From Takakia lepidozioides (Eukaryota; Streptophyta; Takakiopsida; Takakiales; Takakiaceae): DNA of 64,000 nt. Location of the stretch: assembly GCA_030704615.1 (NCBI GenBank), contig CM060733.1, positions 21,080,001 to 21,144,000 of the forward strand, given 5' to 3'. The translations under genes and the position numbers were made by a program. Below, piece after piece: positions 46,005 to 56,403 of this stretch; the stretch's first letter is position 1; each line of letters starts with the position of its first letter. Under the pieces are notes generated by a model that worked only from the letters and a program-made list of their open reading frames with translations, did no database searches and was not told the origin of the DNA.

Positions 46005-46597
46005 ATGGAGTCCTGCAGGCCATTGGAACCTAATGCGGCTAAAATTGTGTTGTGTGTTACAAAACATGGAGAGCTGACGGGAGGTTTGTGGGGTTGCCCC
46101 CTCCCCGGTGGAGTAGTGCGATGGTTGTTGTCTGTGCGGGACTTATGCACTCCAATCGATGACTGGATACCATTTAATGAAGAGGACGACTCGCCTATTC
46201 CTGTCCATGAAGTGCGACATGTATTGCGGTGTGCTTTGATCCATCCCAGTTTTGATGGACGGGAGGCGGTTTGGATATGCTATCACAACCTCTTTCGGAC
46301 AAGGCACAAAACGCAACGGCCATGTCGGTTTTCCATCCTGAAACACATGATATTGTTTGCAGATTTGTTGATGACAGACTGGAGGTGTCATGGTGGACTA
46401 CAACAATGGCTGCACATGTTGGTATGTTGTTGCTGCGTGTATACTGGGAGGAAATGCATCCATCGCAGTTTTATACTAGGAAGTTACAGATATGCCGATT
46501 CAGCGAAGGGGCATGGCAGTTCTTAACTCCCATACATAGTACTGTGATGGAAGAGCCACCACATTGGGAGGAGGTGTACGCAGAAATGTGGAATTGA
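46005..46597 (+). pseudogene. Unidentified coding remnant downstream of the transposase
   Basis: Two overlapping frames look like one broken exon: IVLCVTKHGELTGGLWGCPL ... EVRHVLRCALIHPSFDGREA (46,005-46,290), then a frame change near 46,290 to HPETHDIVCRFVDDRLEVSW ... FYTRKLQICRFSEGAWQFL ending at 46,597. It follows minisatellite as the earlier exons do and may be the C-terminal part of the same gene. I do not recognise the domain. Confidence 0.45.
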
Positions 46598-46749
46598 CTT
46601 AGAAGCATAATAAGCATAGTGAGAGTAGTGGTGTGTTTAGACATCAAGCATGAATGACTCACATAATAAAATTGGGTTTGAAATCACAAATGTCACTTCC
46701 CCATAGATTGTAGGCCATGCCCGGGTCTTTTGTATTTAACGTGGCTACA

Positions 46750-47060
46750 CTTACCAGGGGGGGAGAGGACAGGGGGGCACAGGGTAGGGGGCACAGATAA
46801 AGGGGGCACATGAGCAGGGGCCCACATTACAGGGGAGCAGAGCAGACACGATAGTTTGGAGGAAAATGCCTGCATAGGGAGCAGTGGAGGACCGGTAGTA
46901 GGGGGGCAGAGGACAGGGGAGCACAGGGCAAGGGGGCACAGGAGACAAGACAGTTTTGAGGAACCGGGACTACAGAGGGGAGCAGTGGAGGAGCGGTAGC
47001 AGGGATGAGAGGGGAGCAGACAGGCCTCAGTATTGGAGAGTGCAGGGGAGCAGGAGAGCA
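46750..47060. repeat. AGGGGAGCA/AGGGGGCACA minisatellite between the convergent genes
   Basis: Degenerate GGGGGCACAGG and GGGGAGCAG units, that is, the minisatellite in the opposite orientation to the arrays left of 46 kb. It marks the switch of strand. Confidence 0.88.
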
Positions 47061-48359
47061 CTACAAGACAATGGCACATGCTAAATTCTAGAATGCGGGT
47101 TGTCTATTGCATGCAACAGTGTGCATGACACGTAATATATTTGCAGAACCTGGATTGGACTTCATTCGATTGGCAACTGCTCCCCGAGGATGAGGCCGTC
47201 TCCCAAAGATGTTGGCCTCAACAAAATCCTTACGCCGTTTCAAGCTCCTTCCTGAATCGTCTTCAACGGGATTAAACCTTTTCGCTGTAGGGTGGGACAG
47301 CCCCGCCTTTCCGCGCGCAATCAAAGTGAGGAGGCGTCATTTACTGACCCTAAGTTGAGAGAGCAAATGTTCCTGCAGAACGATGTCGTTGCCAACAATG
47401 TCAGTGAGCATCTTGTTTTCAGCGGCAATGGCAAACCCTTGTCTTTGGGTATGAGGCTCATGACTGGAAGGTGGAGTCTCCTGCTCTGGTGGAGTGGGTG
47501 GTGACATTGTCTGCTCCCCTGTTGCACTCTCCACGAGTTTGTCGAGACCCCCGTTGACAGTGCCAAGCAACGTGCCACATATTCGCACAATGATATCATC
47601 TTGCAAATCTGGTTTCAGCAACTGCAACACCTTGACTTGATGCTTGCACAAGTTGCAGCCCATGGGCAATCGCAACATGCCCATTCTGATGTAGGATTGT
47701 GGATCGTGCAGACTACTCCAGGCTTTTGATTGACTTTTGACATATGCTGGCAAGTTGTCTCCAGCGGGCAATTCTACATCTGACTCCGGTATCTCCCATG
47801 CTAGGAAGAATGCATTAGACATGAAGTTCTCCTGTCTTTTGTTGCTAATGAACCCATGCGCCTTCAAGTAATGTACCAGTAGTGGGTAAGTAAACCTTCT
47901 TTCCAAGGAAAGGCAAACACAGGGTGAAAATACCTTGAGCACAATGGGATGATGTACGTCAGGTGGTCCCAGTCTTTCCCCGGTTCTAGTCTTGCATCCA
48001 GAACGTGCGTATGTACTCCCTGTTGTACCATCCTCAGCCCTTCCGGGTCGTCCTTTGCAATTTTGTCAACATGATTGTAGAGCCACGCCCACATAGTCCA
48101 CGACACAACTAGAACGTCATCAATGTCGTCCGCATCTGCATGGCTATCCTCTGCTAACCGACAATACGCCGTTACCATGTCTCCTATGACTTCTCCATGG
48201 CGATTCCCCATAGCGTCCCAATCCCAATCCCCCAAAGTGCATCTAAGATGACTATCACGTGCAAAGAAGTGAACAGTGGACTTCCCTTGAGCATCCAACA
48301 CTGTCTGAATTTGAGCTCTCAACCTGCACATGCCATTCCCAACATGCAAATCAAACACA

Positions 48360-48765
48360 TGGGAGCAACAACAGGGGAGCAGGGAGCAGGGGGGCACAGA
48401 GCAGGGGAGTACAAACAGGGGATCGGGGAAGCATGAAGTAGAGAAGTATGGGCAGGGGAGCACGGAAGTTGGAGGTAAGCAGGGAAGCAACGAGCAAGAA
48501 GAGAGTAGGAGGATTAGGAGAGCAAGATCTGGGGAGCATGGACAAGGGCAGGGAGCAAGAGGAAGCACACTGGAGGGGAAATTGGGGAGCAACGAAGACC
48601 CCTGCATGTACAAGGGAGCAATGAAGACCCCAGGGAATCTGGGGCAGGAACAGGGGAGCACAGAGGGGGTCTTGCAGGGAGGAAGATGAAGCTCAGCAAG
48701 CAGGGAGTATGGACAGGGGAGCAGGGACAGGCGAGGAAGGGTGCAAGGGAGCAGTGGAAGAGGGG
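48360..48765. repeat. AGGGGAGCA minisatellite in an intron of the second gene
   Basis: Units such as GGGGAGCA(G/C)GGA across about 400 bp, inverted relative to the arrays left of 46 kb. Confidence 0.85.
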
Positions 48766-49579
48766 GCAGCGGCAAAGGAGGTGAAATAGTGGAACAAACA
48801 ACATTGATAGGAACCATGATGTAGAACTTACCCCACAAGTTCTGTCCATTGCTCTTGCGCCTTCATTTTGTCTTCCTCCTCTTGCAAGTGTTTGTGGTCA
48901 TCTATCTTGTCCTTTTACTTGCCTTGCCGAATCTTTGGTCTCTTCACCTCCTGCTTTTTCTTGTCTTTGCCGACCGCGCGATCAGCCCCCGTCTTTGGCC
49001 GCACATCTTCTTCACCACCCTCCGGACGAGGACCTCGAATAGTGAGCTTCCATTTCCGTGCTGGTGGATCCCCCTCCTGCATCTGCACATCCGCGGTACG
49101 ATGGAGGGGAGCGATAGTCACAGTCACCGAATCTGGTGGTGCTGCAGATCCGAGTGTACTTGTGGTAGAGGGGAGCAAGAGTCCAACGTTGGTGTGCAAC
49201 GTGCCTTGCGTACATGTTGTCAGGGGTGGAAACGCAGGTGGTGGCATTGGGGGAGCAGACACCGCTCCCCTCATCCTTGGTAACGGGGGCACAGAATCCA
49301 GCTGCAGAAATGCGTCGCACTCCATCTTCCTCGTGCGCGCTGGGAGCCCGTAAATTGCCCCTCACAGGGGTTGCAGGTGTATCATGGACTGGCTCCATGG
49401 CGGCGGGGGACCCTTGATGTGCTCGGTTTTGTGGAGGAAGGAGGAGAAAAAGCGGCCCCCCCTGCACATCATGCACGCCCCCAAACATGTCCTGCCATTC
49501 AGAGGTTGAAAGAAACGCATCCGGGCTTGCAGAAATTAGTGATGGGGGCCTCATCGGGCTGAGGACTGGGTAGGGGACT

Positions 49580-50165
49580 AGAGACACAAAGCAAGAGGGG
49601 GTCAGAGGACGGCTGGGGAGCAGGGAAGTCGAGCAGAGACAGAAACACAGAGGGGGTCAGACGATGGCTGGGGAGCAATGAGTGATGTAATCAGGGGAGT
49701 AGAAACAGCCCTGGGTCACAAGACGGCTGGGAAGCAGGCACCGGAATAGCTAGGGGAGCAGAGATGGAAAGCAAGGTGGGGGGGGGGGGGTCAGAGAACA
49801 TGGGGGGATCAGGGACATCCCTGGGTGTGGGACGAGAGACAACAATACAGAGGGGGTCAGACGATGGCTAGGGAGCAGGGATCTCAATAAGCGGGGAGTA
49901 GAGACAGGAGGTAAGAGGGCATCAGAAGACAAGGACCTCAGTAGGTAGGGGAGCAGAGACCGAAAGCAAGAGGGGGTCGGACGAATTGCAGGGAGCAGGG
50001 GCTGTAGTGGGCGTAGGAGGAGACAGTACAACAACCAAGGGGGGGTCAGAGGACGGCAGGGGAGCAGAGATAGAAAGCAAAGGGGGGTCTGAGGCCGAGT
50101 GGGGAGCAGACTCGGGAGCAGAGACGACAGGCAGGGGGGGGCGACGACAGAGGATCAGACACATT
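49580..50165. repeat. GGGGGTCAGA/GGGGAGCAG minisatellite
   Basis: A longer unit of about 45-70 bp (AGAGGGGGTCAGA(C/G)GA then CGGCTGGGGAGCAGG) repeats about ten times, including a 12-G run near 49,778-49,790. Translated frames across it are repeat artefacts. Confidence 0.88.
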
Positions 50166-50499
50166 AGGTGAGAGGTGTGAGGGTTCGGCGGAGAAGGGAT
50201 CATGCGGGTGGTTCAACATTTCATTTGCGGGCCCCAAAGTATCATCAAAATGCTGGAGGTCCAATTGCGATCACTGCAGGGCATTTGTATTCACCTGTGA
50301 CAGTGGAACTGATACATTTCTGGCTATAGAATACCGGTATTAGGCATCAATTTGATCACGAGCAATCTTCATGGAGCGGACTGCCTCCATGTACTTGGCT
50401 GCAGCATCCTTGTAAAATCCAAAGTCAAAGTCATGTCCACCTGCACACGAAATTCATGTTTCGACTCAGAGAATGTGTGGCACAGCAAGGCAAGAAGAC

Positions 50500-50645
50500 A
50501 GGGGAACGAATAACCATTCAGGGGGCTAAAAAGGGAGCAAAACAATGCAGGTGGAAACAGGGGATCATGGAATGGTGTTGGGGAGCAAGAGAGGGCAGAT
50601 CAAACAGGGGAGCAAGGCATGACAGTGGAATGCAAAGGTAAGGGA
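50500..50645. repeat. AGGGGAGCAA minisatellite, short array
   Basis: A few units (CAGGGGAACG, AGGGGATCATGG, TGGGGAGCAAGA, AGGGGAGCAAGG) between two exon-like pieces of the convergent gene. Confidence 0.75.
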
Positions 50646-51053
50646 GTGGGGAAGACTAACTTATGTTGTCGTCACATATATGTGTTGGGGAAACATATCC
50701 AATGTCCAACGTCTCTCTCAATCACAGTGCACGCTTGAAGTTTCGGAGGGCTTCTGGAAATCTGTCCTGTCCATAGTACTTTGAGATAGCCACAAGATAT
50801 CTAGTACGTTGTTGGCTGCATCATCGAAAACAATCGCAAACAATCGAAAAATCAGAGGTAAGAAAGCCATCATCATATTGCGAACTCAAAGATGAAACCG
50901 TCACATGCGAAGAAAAAACCCTCGCTAGGTCTGGAAGCCGCTCTTATACCTCGGTTGTGGAACGTCGATGGAAAATAGATGGTGACAATCGTATGATTAA
51001 ACAGGCCACACATGGGAGCGAAGGAGCGGGAGCGGAGAGCGTGGTAAAGGAGG

Positions 51054-51058
51054 GGAGC
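51054..51058 (+). repeat. Left 5-bp target duplication of the Gypsy element
   Basis: GGAGC, repeated at 55,912-55,916. It is part of the minisatellite motif AGGGGAGC, so the retrotransposon landed in an array of the MULE. Confidence 0.88.
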
Positions 51059-51441
51059 TGTAACAAGGTAGAATCTAGAAGGTTCTAGATGGAGGAGGAA
51101 AGTTTCCTAGAAGTTTCCAGAATAACTAGGAATGATTCTAAGAAGTTTGACTTAAGGAAGTTTGACTTGAGGCTCTCGAGTCAAACCTCTAAGATATTCA
51201 TATTATGGAGAGTAGGTCAAATCTTTGATAAAGTCATATTGTAGAGAATATGTCAAACCTATGAAGGTTGACTTTAGCTTTGACTTTAGCTTTGACTTGA
51301 GGCTCTCAAGTCAAACCCTTAAAATAATCATATTGTGAAGGGTATATAAACCTGCAATGAAAGCCTAGAAGGCATCGAGTTGTTTTGGGAAAAAGTTGAG
51401 AAGTACTTCTATTCTAGTTTGTGTAGATCCTGGGTGTTACA
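51059..51441 (+). repeat. 5' LTR
   Basis: Begins TGTAACAAGG and ends GGGTGTTACA, with a short inverted TGTAACA/TGTTACA terminus. Direct GACTTTAGCTTT repeats and a GTATATAAACC TATA element near 51,344 lie within. Confidence 0.95.
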
Positions 51442-51442
51442 A

Positions 51443-51454
51443 TGGTATCAGAGC
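51443..51454 (+). other. Primer binding site (initiator tRNA-Met)
   Basis: TGGTATCAGAGC begins two bases after the LTR; this is the standard complement of the 3' end of plant initiator tRNA-Met. Confidence 0.92.
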
Positions 51455-51604
51455 CTAGTCTTTCTTAAAGTTGGGAGCGAATACCTTCTTTAGGAGAATT
51501 CGATTAAGATGTTTTTTTTTTTAATAGAGATTTTTGTTGTTAATATTTTTAAGTGTTGAATAGATAGTAGTGATGGTGCGCCATAACGATAGTATAAAAA
51601 TTTT

Positions 51605-52024
51605 ATGGACTTAAATCAACCCCTTTTCCGTGATTTTCCTTCGGAGTGTGAGTTTAAAATTATATGTCGTCGTAAAGCAGAAATTAGAGATATGATAGTA
51701 CAGAGATTTGGAGAGGAACAATATCAAGAAGTGTTACAAAACCCACGACCTGTCGTCTTTCCTATAATTAGAAATTGGAATGTATACATATGTGTATATA
51801 CATAGCTCATGGATCGAGGTAGATATTTTCCACCTAATTTTCCACCGCCAAATGTATTTAGTATCAATGTGCGCACCATCGACAAGCATCATCTTGTGAG
51901 ATTTTTAGTTGCAGAATTTGGGGTAGAATTCATGAATCTTGTCATGAGTTCAAACATCTCTTTTGTATTACCAATAGTCACATACGAGATGGTTTGGGAT
52001 TGCACTATTTACATACTGTATTAG
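51605..52024 (+). CDS. Two small paralogous leader ORFs of the Gypsy element
   Basis: Two consecutive ORFs, 51,605-51,805 (66 aa) and 51,809-52,024 (71 aa), precede gag. They appear related: both have an F-P-rich start, a basic/acidic helix ending in a phenylalanine-glycine turn (QRFGEEQYQEVL / AEFGVEFMNLVM), then FPII or LPIV and a short hydrophobic tail with YIC or YI. I know no family. Leader ORFs upstream of gag are uncommon in Ty3/Gypsy elements. Confidence 0.45.
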
Positions 52025-52096
52025 GATAAGATAATAGAGATAGTATACATTAATTTTAGAAGACAAACACCACGAAGGAAGGAGTAGTGGAGCAAG

Positions 52097-53104
52097 ATGA
52101 TGGACAATGAAGAAATGGTGGACAACGCACACACTATTCATCAAGCCAATGATCAGACGGTGTGGATAATGGAGCGCTTACACGAATTGCAGAATGCTCT
52201 GGTCATGACCCAACAACAAAACAACGTGTTGATGGAGGAGCTTAAACAAGTGAGACAATCAACCGCCCTGGGACTGGTTGCTGATATGTCGGATACGTTG
52301 CTGCAAAAGATGACCAAGACATGCAAGGTCGAGCCGTATAAAGGAAGTCGCGCAATGGGAGTGCTAGAAGGATGGATTTATCGAATGGAGGTACATCTGT
52401 CATATTTCCCTACATAAAGTGATTTGGACCACGGAATGTTCATACGATCTTTTCTACTCGACAATGCTTCAACATGGTTACAGACATGGGAAAGAAGACA
52501 GATTGCAAAATAAGAACTTTTACTATGGAGCACCTTGAAAGCGGGACTGCTCCAACAATTCAAGGTAGTAGATGCTGTTACAACTACTCGAATGAAATTA
52601 TGGAACTTGGAACAACGCGGGAGTGTGCAAAATTACATTGAAGATTTTTTGAATCTTCAGGTCCAAATCGAAGACATGAGTCCTGCAGAAGCTTTAGACA
52701 ACTTCAAAAGAGGATTGAAGAAGAAAATTCAAGGAGAGGTAATTTTACGCAACCCGGTTGATGTCCACAAAACAATTTCATTGGCCCAAAAGATTGAAGG
52801 GACGCTACCAAAATACGACGAACGTATACACGTTCCATTGAACCAATACGGACCAACGCCTATGGAGCTTGGAAATTTTCGAAGACGGGATAACTTCCAA
52901 TACTCTCAAGGAAATAGGTCGAGAATCAGATATGGGGAAGATAACACACAGCGGCGAATGAAATTGATTGACAAGGATGTGACCTTCTCAACATTCTCAC
53001 GAACAGAAGGACAAAGGGAAACTCGACAATGTTACAACTGTGGAAAATACGGACATCTTGCAGCCAACTGCCGAAGTGGAAGGTACAATCGACAAACTTA
53101 TTGA
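52097..53104 (+). pseudogene. gag: Gypsy gag (nucleocapsid)
   Basis: One frame of 336 codons with two stops (52,415-52,417 and 52,511-52,513). It contains the Retrotrans_gag-like block (MRGSV-type helix LWNLEQRGSVQNYIEDFLNL, then SPAEALDNFKRGLKKKIQGE) and ends in a CCHC zinc knuckle, CYNCGKYGHLAANC. Coats the RNA in the virus-like particle. This is a plant retrotransposon protein. Confidence 0.88.
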
Positions 53105-53274
53105 AAACCTCTTAACAGTTTAAGGAGAGGAGAAGATAACGAACATCACAATGAGCAGAAAAACGAGGACAACCAATAAGTAGACCTCGCGGTCTTACTG
53201 GTTCTACAAAGAAGAGGAGAGGCGAGGGGCCCTACAAGGAGAAGAGACAAATCAATCATGCGGGCAAGAAAGAG

Positions 53275-55480
53275 ATGCAATCAATTGTGGCAGATGGAAC
53301 CTTGGAAGGTATTCATATGAGAGTGCTAATAGACCCTGGGGCAACAGAAAACTTCTGATCTAGAAAGGCTGCCTTGAAACTAGGACTCCCCTTAGAAAAT
53401 GATGAAAGAGAGGAAGTAGAAATGTCAAATGGACATACAAAGGCCATTGAGACACTACCTAAAATCATAGAGTTGTCGATTGGTAAATATAGAGAAACCT
53501 TAGAATGACGAGTGGTCATACTGGCTCAATATGACGTAATATTATGCATGCATTGGATGAAATCTCACAACCCTGATGTTGATTGGCGTAGAAAGATAGT
53601 CAAAACCCAGAGTTGGAAAATATGGGGAGATTGAGTGAGGACACCATATCGAAACCTACCATCATTTGTTATAGGTACTACAGCTATATGTAAGAAAGAC
53701 TTATTATTTGTAGGTTTAATAAGAGACGTGGAAAATCCGAAAAAAAACATGAATGAGGTCCCTATAGAATTACAGAGTGTATTGAAAGAGTTCAAAGATC
53801 TCTTTCCAGATGACTTACCAGCACGGCTTCCGCCAAAGAGAAGAGTAGATCATAAGATTGAGGTTGTTCCAAGTAGTACTCATTCTTGTAAAGTCCCTTA
53901 TCGATTAGCACCAAACGAGTTGGAAGAATGTAAGGCTCAAATCGAGGACCTACTATCAAAAGGCTTTATAAGACCAAGTGTATCCCCGTATGGAGCGCCG
54001 ATGTTGTTTGTGAAGAAAAAAGATGGAGCAATGCACATGAATACATTGACAGAAATCAACATTCAACCTGATTGGTGGAACAAGATAGCGACGACTTCTA
54101 AAGATGATGGGGAGATCGTGGACGCTAAAAAGAATGGCAAAGTGACAGAAGTTCGAGGGTTGGTATTCAAGGAAGGTAAACTTTGGATCCCTGATGAACC
54201 TGCATTGAAGACAGAAGTATTGTTTAAAGTTCATGATACGGCGATAGCATGACATGTTGGAGTTGAAAAAACATTCGAACAACTAAAACGAACATTTTAT
54301 TGGCCGCGGATGCGAGACGATGTGGAGGCGTACGTTCGAAGTTGCATGAGATGTCAACAAAACAAATCAACAAACCGCAAGCCAGCAGGTCTTTTACAAC
54401 CACTACCAGTACCAAACAGACGTTGAGAACATATGAGCATGGATTTAGTTTGTGAGTTACCTCAAACCTCATCGGGATACGACACTATAGTGGTCTTTGT
54501 AGACAAATTGAGTAAGATGATACACATCCGTCCCACTAGAAAATCCGTCATTGTACCTGAACTAGCTCGACTATATCTGGAAGCGGTCTATTCTCATCAT
54601 GGGTTATTTAAAGTTCTCATTACTGACAGGGGTACCCAATTTACTAGCTTGTTTTGGAAAAGCTTATTTGGTCTTTTTAAAACCAAATTAGCTATGTCAA
54701 CAGCCTATCATCCGGAGTCAGATGGAAAGACAGAGCGAACAAATCGTACAATTGAAGACATGTTGCGGGCTTTTACGTTAGAAGAACAAGAAGAGTGAGA
54801 TTGGTTATTACCATTGGTAGAATTTTCATACAATAACTCGGTCAACGCGTCAACAAAAGAAACTCCTTTCTTTTTGATGTATGGTGAACACCCAAATGTG
54901 TCAACAACTTTTACGAAGTTCAATTTACCAAAAGATGAGTTATCCAAGGTAGCCGCGACTAACGCATTTGTGTAACAAATTCGACGGGGAGTACGTCAAG
55001 CTAAAGAGAAGCTGATGGTTGTCCAAAATCGCCAAAAGCAGTATGCAAATGCACGTCGATGGGATGAGGAGTTTGCAGTTGGGGATCAAGTGTGGTTGTC
55101 TACAACCAATTTACACATCATTGGATCGCGAAAACTAGGGGCACGGTTCATTGGTCTTTTTTCGATCATTAAACGCATTGGAGCAGTAGCATACAAGCTG
55201 GAATTACCACCACATATGAAGATCCACCCGGTGTTTCACGTTTATCTACTACGTCATTACGAACCTCGACCATCAATATTCAAAGATAATCAAGAACCAC
55301 AACCTTTACCAGAGTTGATAGACGGAAATAAAGAGTGAGAGGTCGACCGTGTTCTGAAAAAACACACATATAAACGAGGGCGACATGAGGTGTTGGAGTA
55401 TTTGGTTTATGGAAATGATTTCTATTATATGAAACTACCTGGGAACCGGTACAAAATCTCGCAAATGCTCAATTGACAAT
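53275..55480 (+). pseudogene. pol: Gypsy pol: protease, truncated RT, integrase, chromo-like tail
   Basis: Protease with VLIDPGATENF (active-site Asp; usually D-S/T-G, here D-P-G). RT begins with EECKAQIEDLLSKGFIRPS and PYGAPMLFVKKKDG, then jumps after about 54,030 to NIQPDWWNKIA, a pre-integrase linker, so the YxDD core and RNase H (about 1.2-1.4 kb) are missing. Integrase has the HHCC finger (H..H then CMRCQQNK), D at VFVDKLSKM, D at ITDRGTQF and E at PESDGKTERTNR. The C-terminal part has GDQVWLSTTNL, KLGARFIGLFSI and a chromodomain-like EVDRVL region. Stops at 53,356, 53,506, 53,632, 54,250, 54,424, 54,796, 54,973 and 55,336. Confidence 0.9.
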
Positions 55481-55536
55481 TCAAGCTTTTGAAAATTCGA
55501 ACAACGAGGACGTTGTTTCTTGAAAGAGGGGAGGAT

Positions 55537-55911
55537 TGTAACAAGGTAGAATCTAGAAGGTTCTAGATGGAGGAGGAAAGTTCCCTAGAAGTTTCCAGAA
55601 TAACTAGGAAAGATCCTAAGAAGTTTGACTTAAGGAAGTTTGACTTAAACTCTCAAGTCAAACCTCTAAGATATTCATATTATGGAGAGTAGGTCAAATC
55701 TTTGATAAAGTCATATTGTAGAGAATATGTCAAACCTATGAAGGTTGACTTTAGCAAACTTTGACTTGAGGCTCTCAAGTCAAAACCTTTAAAATAATCA
55801 TATTGTGAAGGGTATATAAACCTGCAATGAAAGCCTAGAAGACATCGAGTTGTTTTGAGAAAAAGTTGAGAAGTACTTCTATTCTAGTTTGTGTAGATCC
55901 TGGGTGTTATA
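55537..55911 (+). repeat. 3' LTR
   Basis: Begins TGTAACAAGG after a GAAAGAGGGGAGGAT purine tract and ends TGTTATA (one transition from the 5' copy). It lacks one of the GACTTTAGCTTT repeats of the 5' LTR. Confidence 0.95.
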
Positions 55912-55916
55912 GGAGC
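55912..55916 (+). repeat. Right 5-bp target duplication of the Gypsy element
   Basis: GGAGC, identical to 51,054-51,058. Confidence 0.88.
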
Positions 55917-56196
55917 ATAGGCACGGGGGCACAGGGGAGCGGGGAGCGAAACAGGGGAGCGAAACAGGGGAGCGGAGGAGGGCCGCGGGGGGGGGGGGGG
56001 GGGCGGCGAAGCAGGCTCCGCGGAGGCACATGAGAGCAGAGGGCTCGCGGGGCGGGGCGGCACGTGCAGGCCCAAGGGGGGGTGGGGATTTGACAGGTGG
56101 CTCCGGCAGCGCGCCGGAGGGCGCACGGCTCCAGCGAGGGGGGCCCACGGTCTCGCATGGACGCATTCAACTCCCATCATATGTCTAGTGTAAACC
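55917..56196 (-). repeat. Right terminal inverted repeat and minisatellite remnant of the MULE
   Basis: Inverted copy of the left end: a few GGGGAGCGAAACA units, a G-run of about 19, then the GC-rich block and TGGGAGT...CTAGTGTAAACC terminus. Confidence 0.85.
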
Positions 56197-56205
56197 TATT
56201 ATAAT
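56197..56205 (+). repeat. Right 9-bp target duplication of the MULE
   Basis: TATTATAAT, matching 32,976-32,984. Confidence 0.82.
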
Positions 56206-56403
56206 AATGACATGTTATTTTGAAAAATAATTCTAGAAGTTAATTAAATACCCAGATAATCCCATATAAAGTCCTCATCAAGCCCGCATCTGTCCCCTGT
56301 TTTTCTTTTAAAGATATTAAATATAAAATAAAATAAAATAAACAGGTTGGAGGCATTGGAAATTTTATTTTACATGTATATTCGAGGGAAAAATAAATAA
56401 AAC

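Larger units (their letters stand above)
47085..50830 (-). pseudogene. Second MULE gene, convergent to the transposase (unidentified, TPR-like start)
   Basis: Read on -, pieces in order are 50,700-50,830 (RYLVAISKYYGQDRFPEALR then NFKRAL, a TPR-like pair of helices, followed by an in-frame TGA), 50,345-50,440 (YKDAAAKYMEAVRSMKIARD), 49,012-49,587 (Pro/Ser-rich), 48,850-48,975 (Lys-rich, KDKKKQEVKRPK), 47,940-48,340 (CRLRAQIQTVLDAQGKSTVH, CTLGDWDWDAMGNR, WAWLYNHVDKIAK) and 47,337-47,940 (FTYPLLVHYLKAHGF, GMLRLPMGCNLCKHQVKVLQ). One base seems lost near 47,940. Introns hold the minisatellite in its C-rich sense. Position and direction recall mudrB of MuDR, but I see no sequence match to it. Confidence 0.5.
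51059..55911 (+). mobile_element. Ty3/Gypsy LTR retrotransposon with internal deletion
   Basis: Two LTRs (51,059-51,441 and 55,537-55,911), GGAGC target duplications, a primer binding site complementary to initiator tRNA-Met and a purine-rich tract before the 3' LTR. Domain order gag, protease, RT fragment, integrase, chromo-like tail places integrase after RT, so Ty3/Gypsy. Total 4,853 bp. Most of RT and all RNase H are deleted and ten in-frame stops interrupt gag-pol, so it can move only with help. LTRs differ at roughly 4-5 percent including small indels, meaning an insertion that is not recent but younger than the host MULE. Confidence 0.95.
32985..56196 (+). mobile_element. Large Mutator-like element (MULE), 23.2 kb including two nested insertions
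   Basis: The left end TGTTTACACTAGACAT and the reverse complement of the right end GGTTTACACTAGACAT begin terminal inverted repeats at least 210 bp long with high identity (shared blocks include GCGAGACCGTGGGC, CTGGAGCCGTG and TGTCAAATCCCCA). A 9-bp direct target duplication flanks them. Inward from both ends lies the same GCTCCCCTGT minisatellite, in inverted orientation. Inside are a decayed MULE transposase on + and a second gene on -, converging near 46.6-47.1 kb. Removing the 8.28-kb and 4.85-kb insertions with their target duplications leaves an element of about 10.07 kb. Transposase damage suggests it no longer moves by itself. Confidence 0.82.

Noticed and set aside
45236-46077. Overlapping ORFs rich in Leu-Pro-Cys
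   Set aside because: Same reason: translated minisatellite repeats in all frames.
33216-50645. CRISPR-like regular repeats
   Set aside because: Units are 10-70 bp, degenerate and without unique equal-length spacers; the genome is eukaryotic. The palindrome array has palindromic repeats but the spacing is from tandem duplication with related, not unique, spacers.
52097-55480. Alternative genetic code or programmed readthrough explaining the stops in gag-pol
   Set aside because: Host genes here end at TAG and TGA, and the stops fit single C-to-T changes; RT loss already shows the copy is defective.
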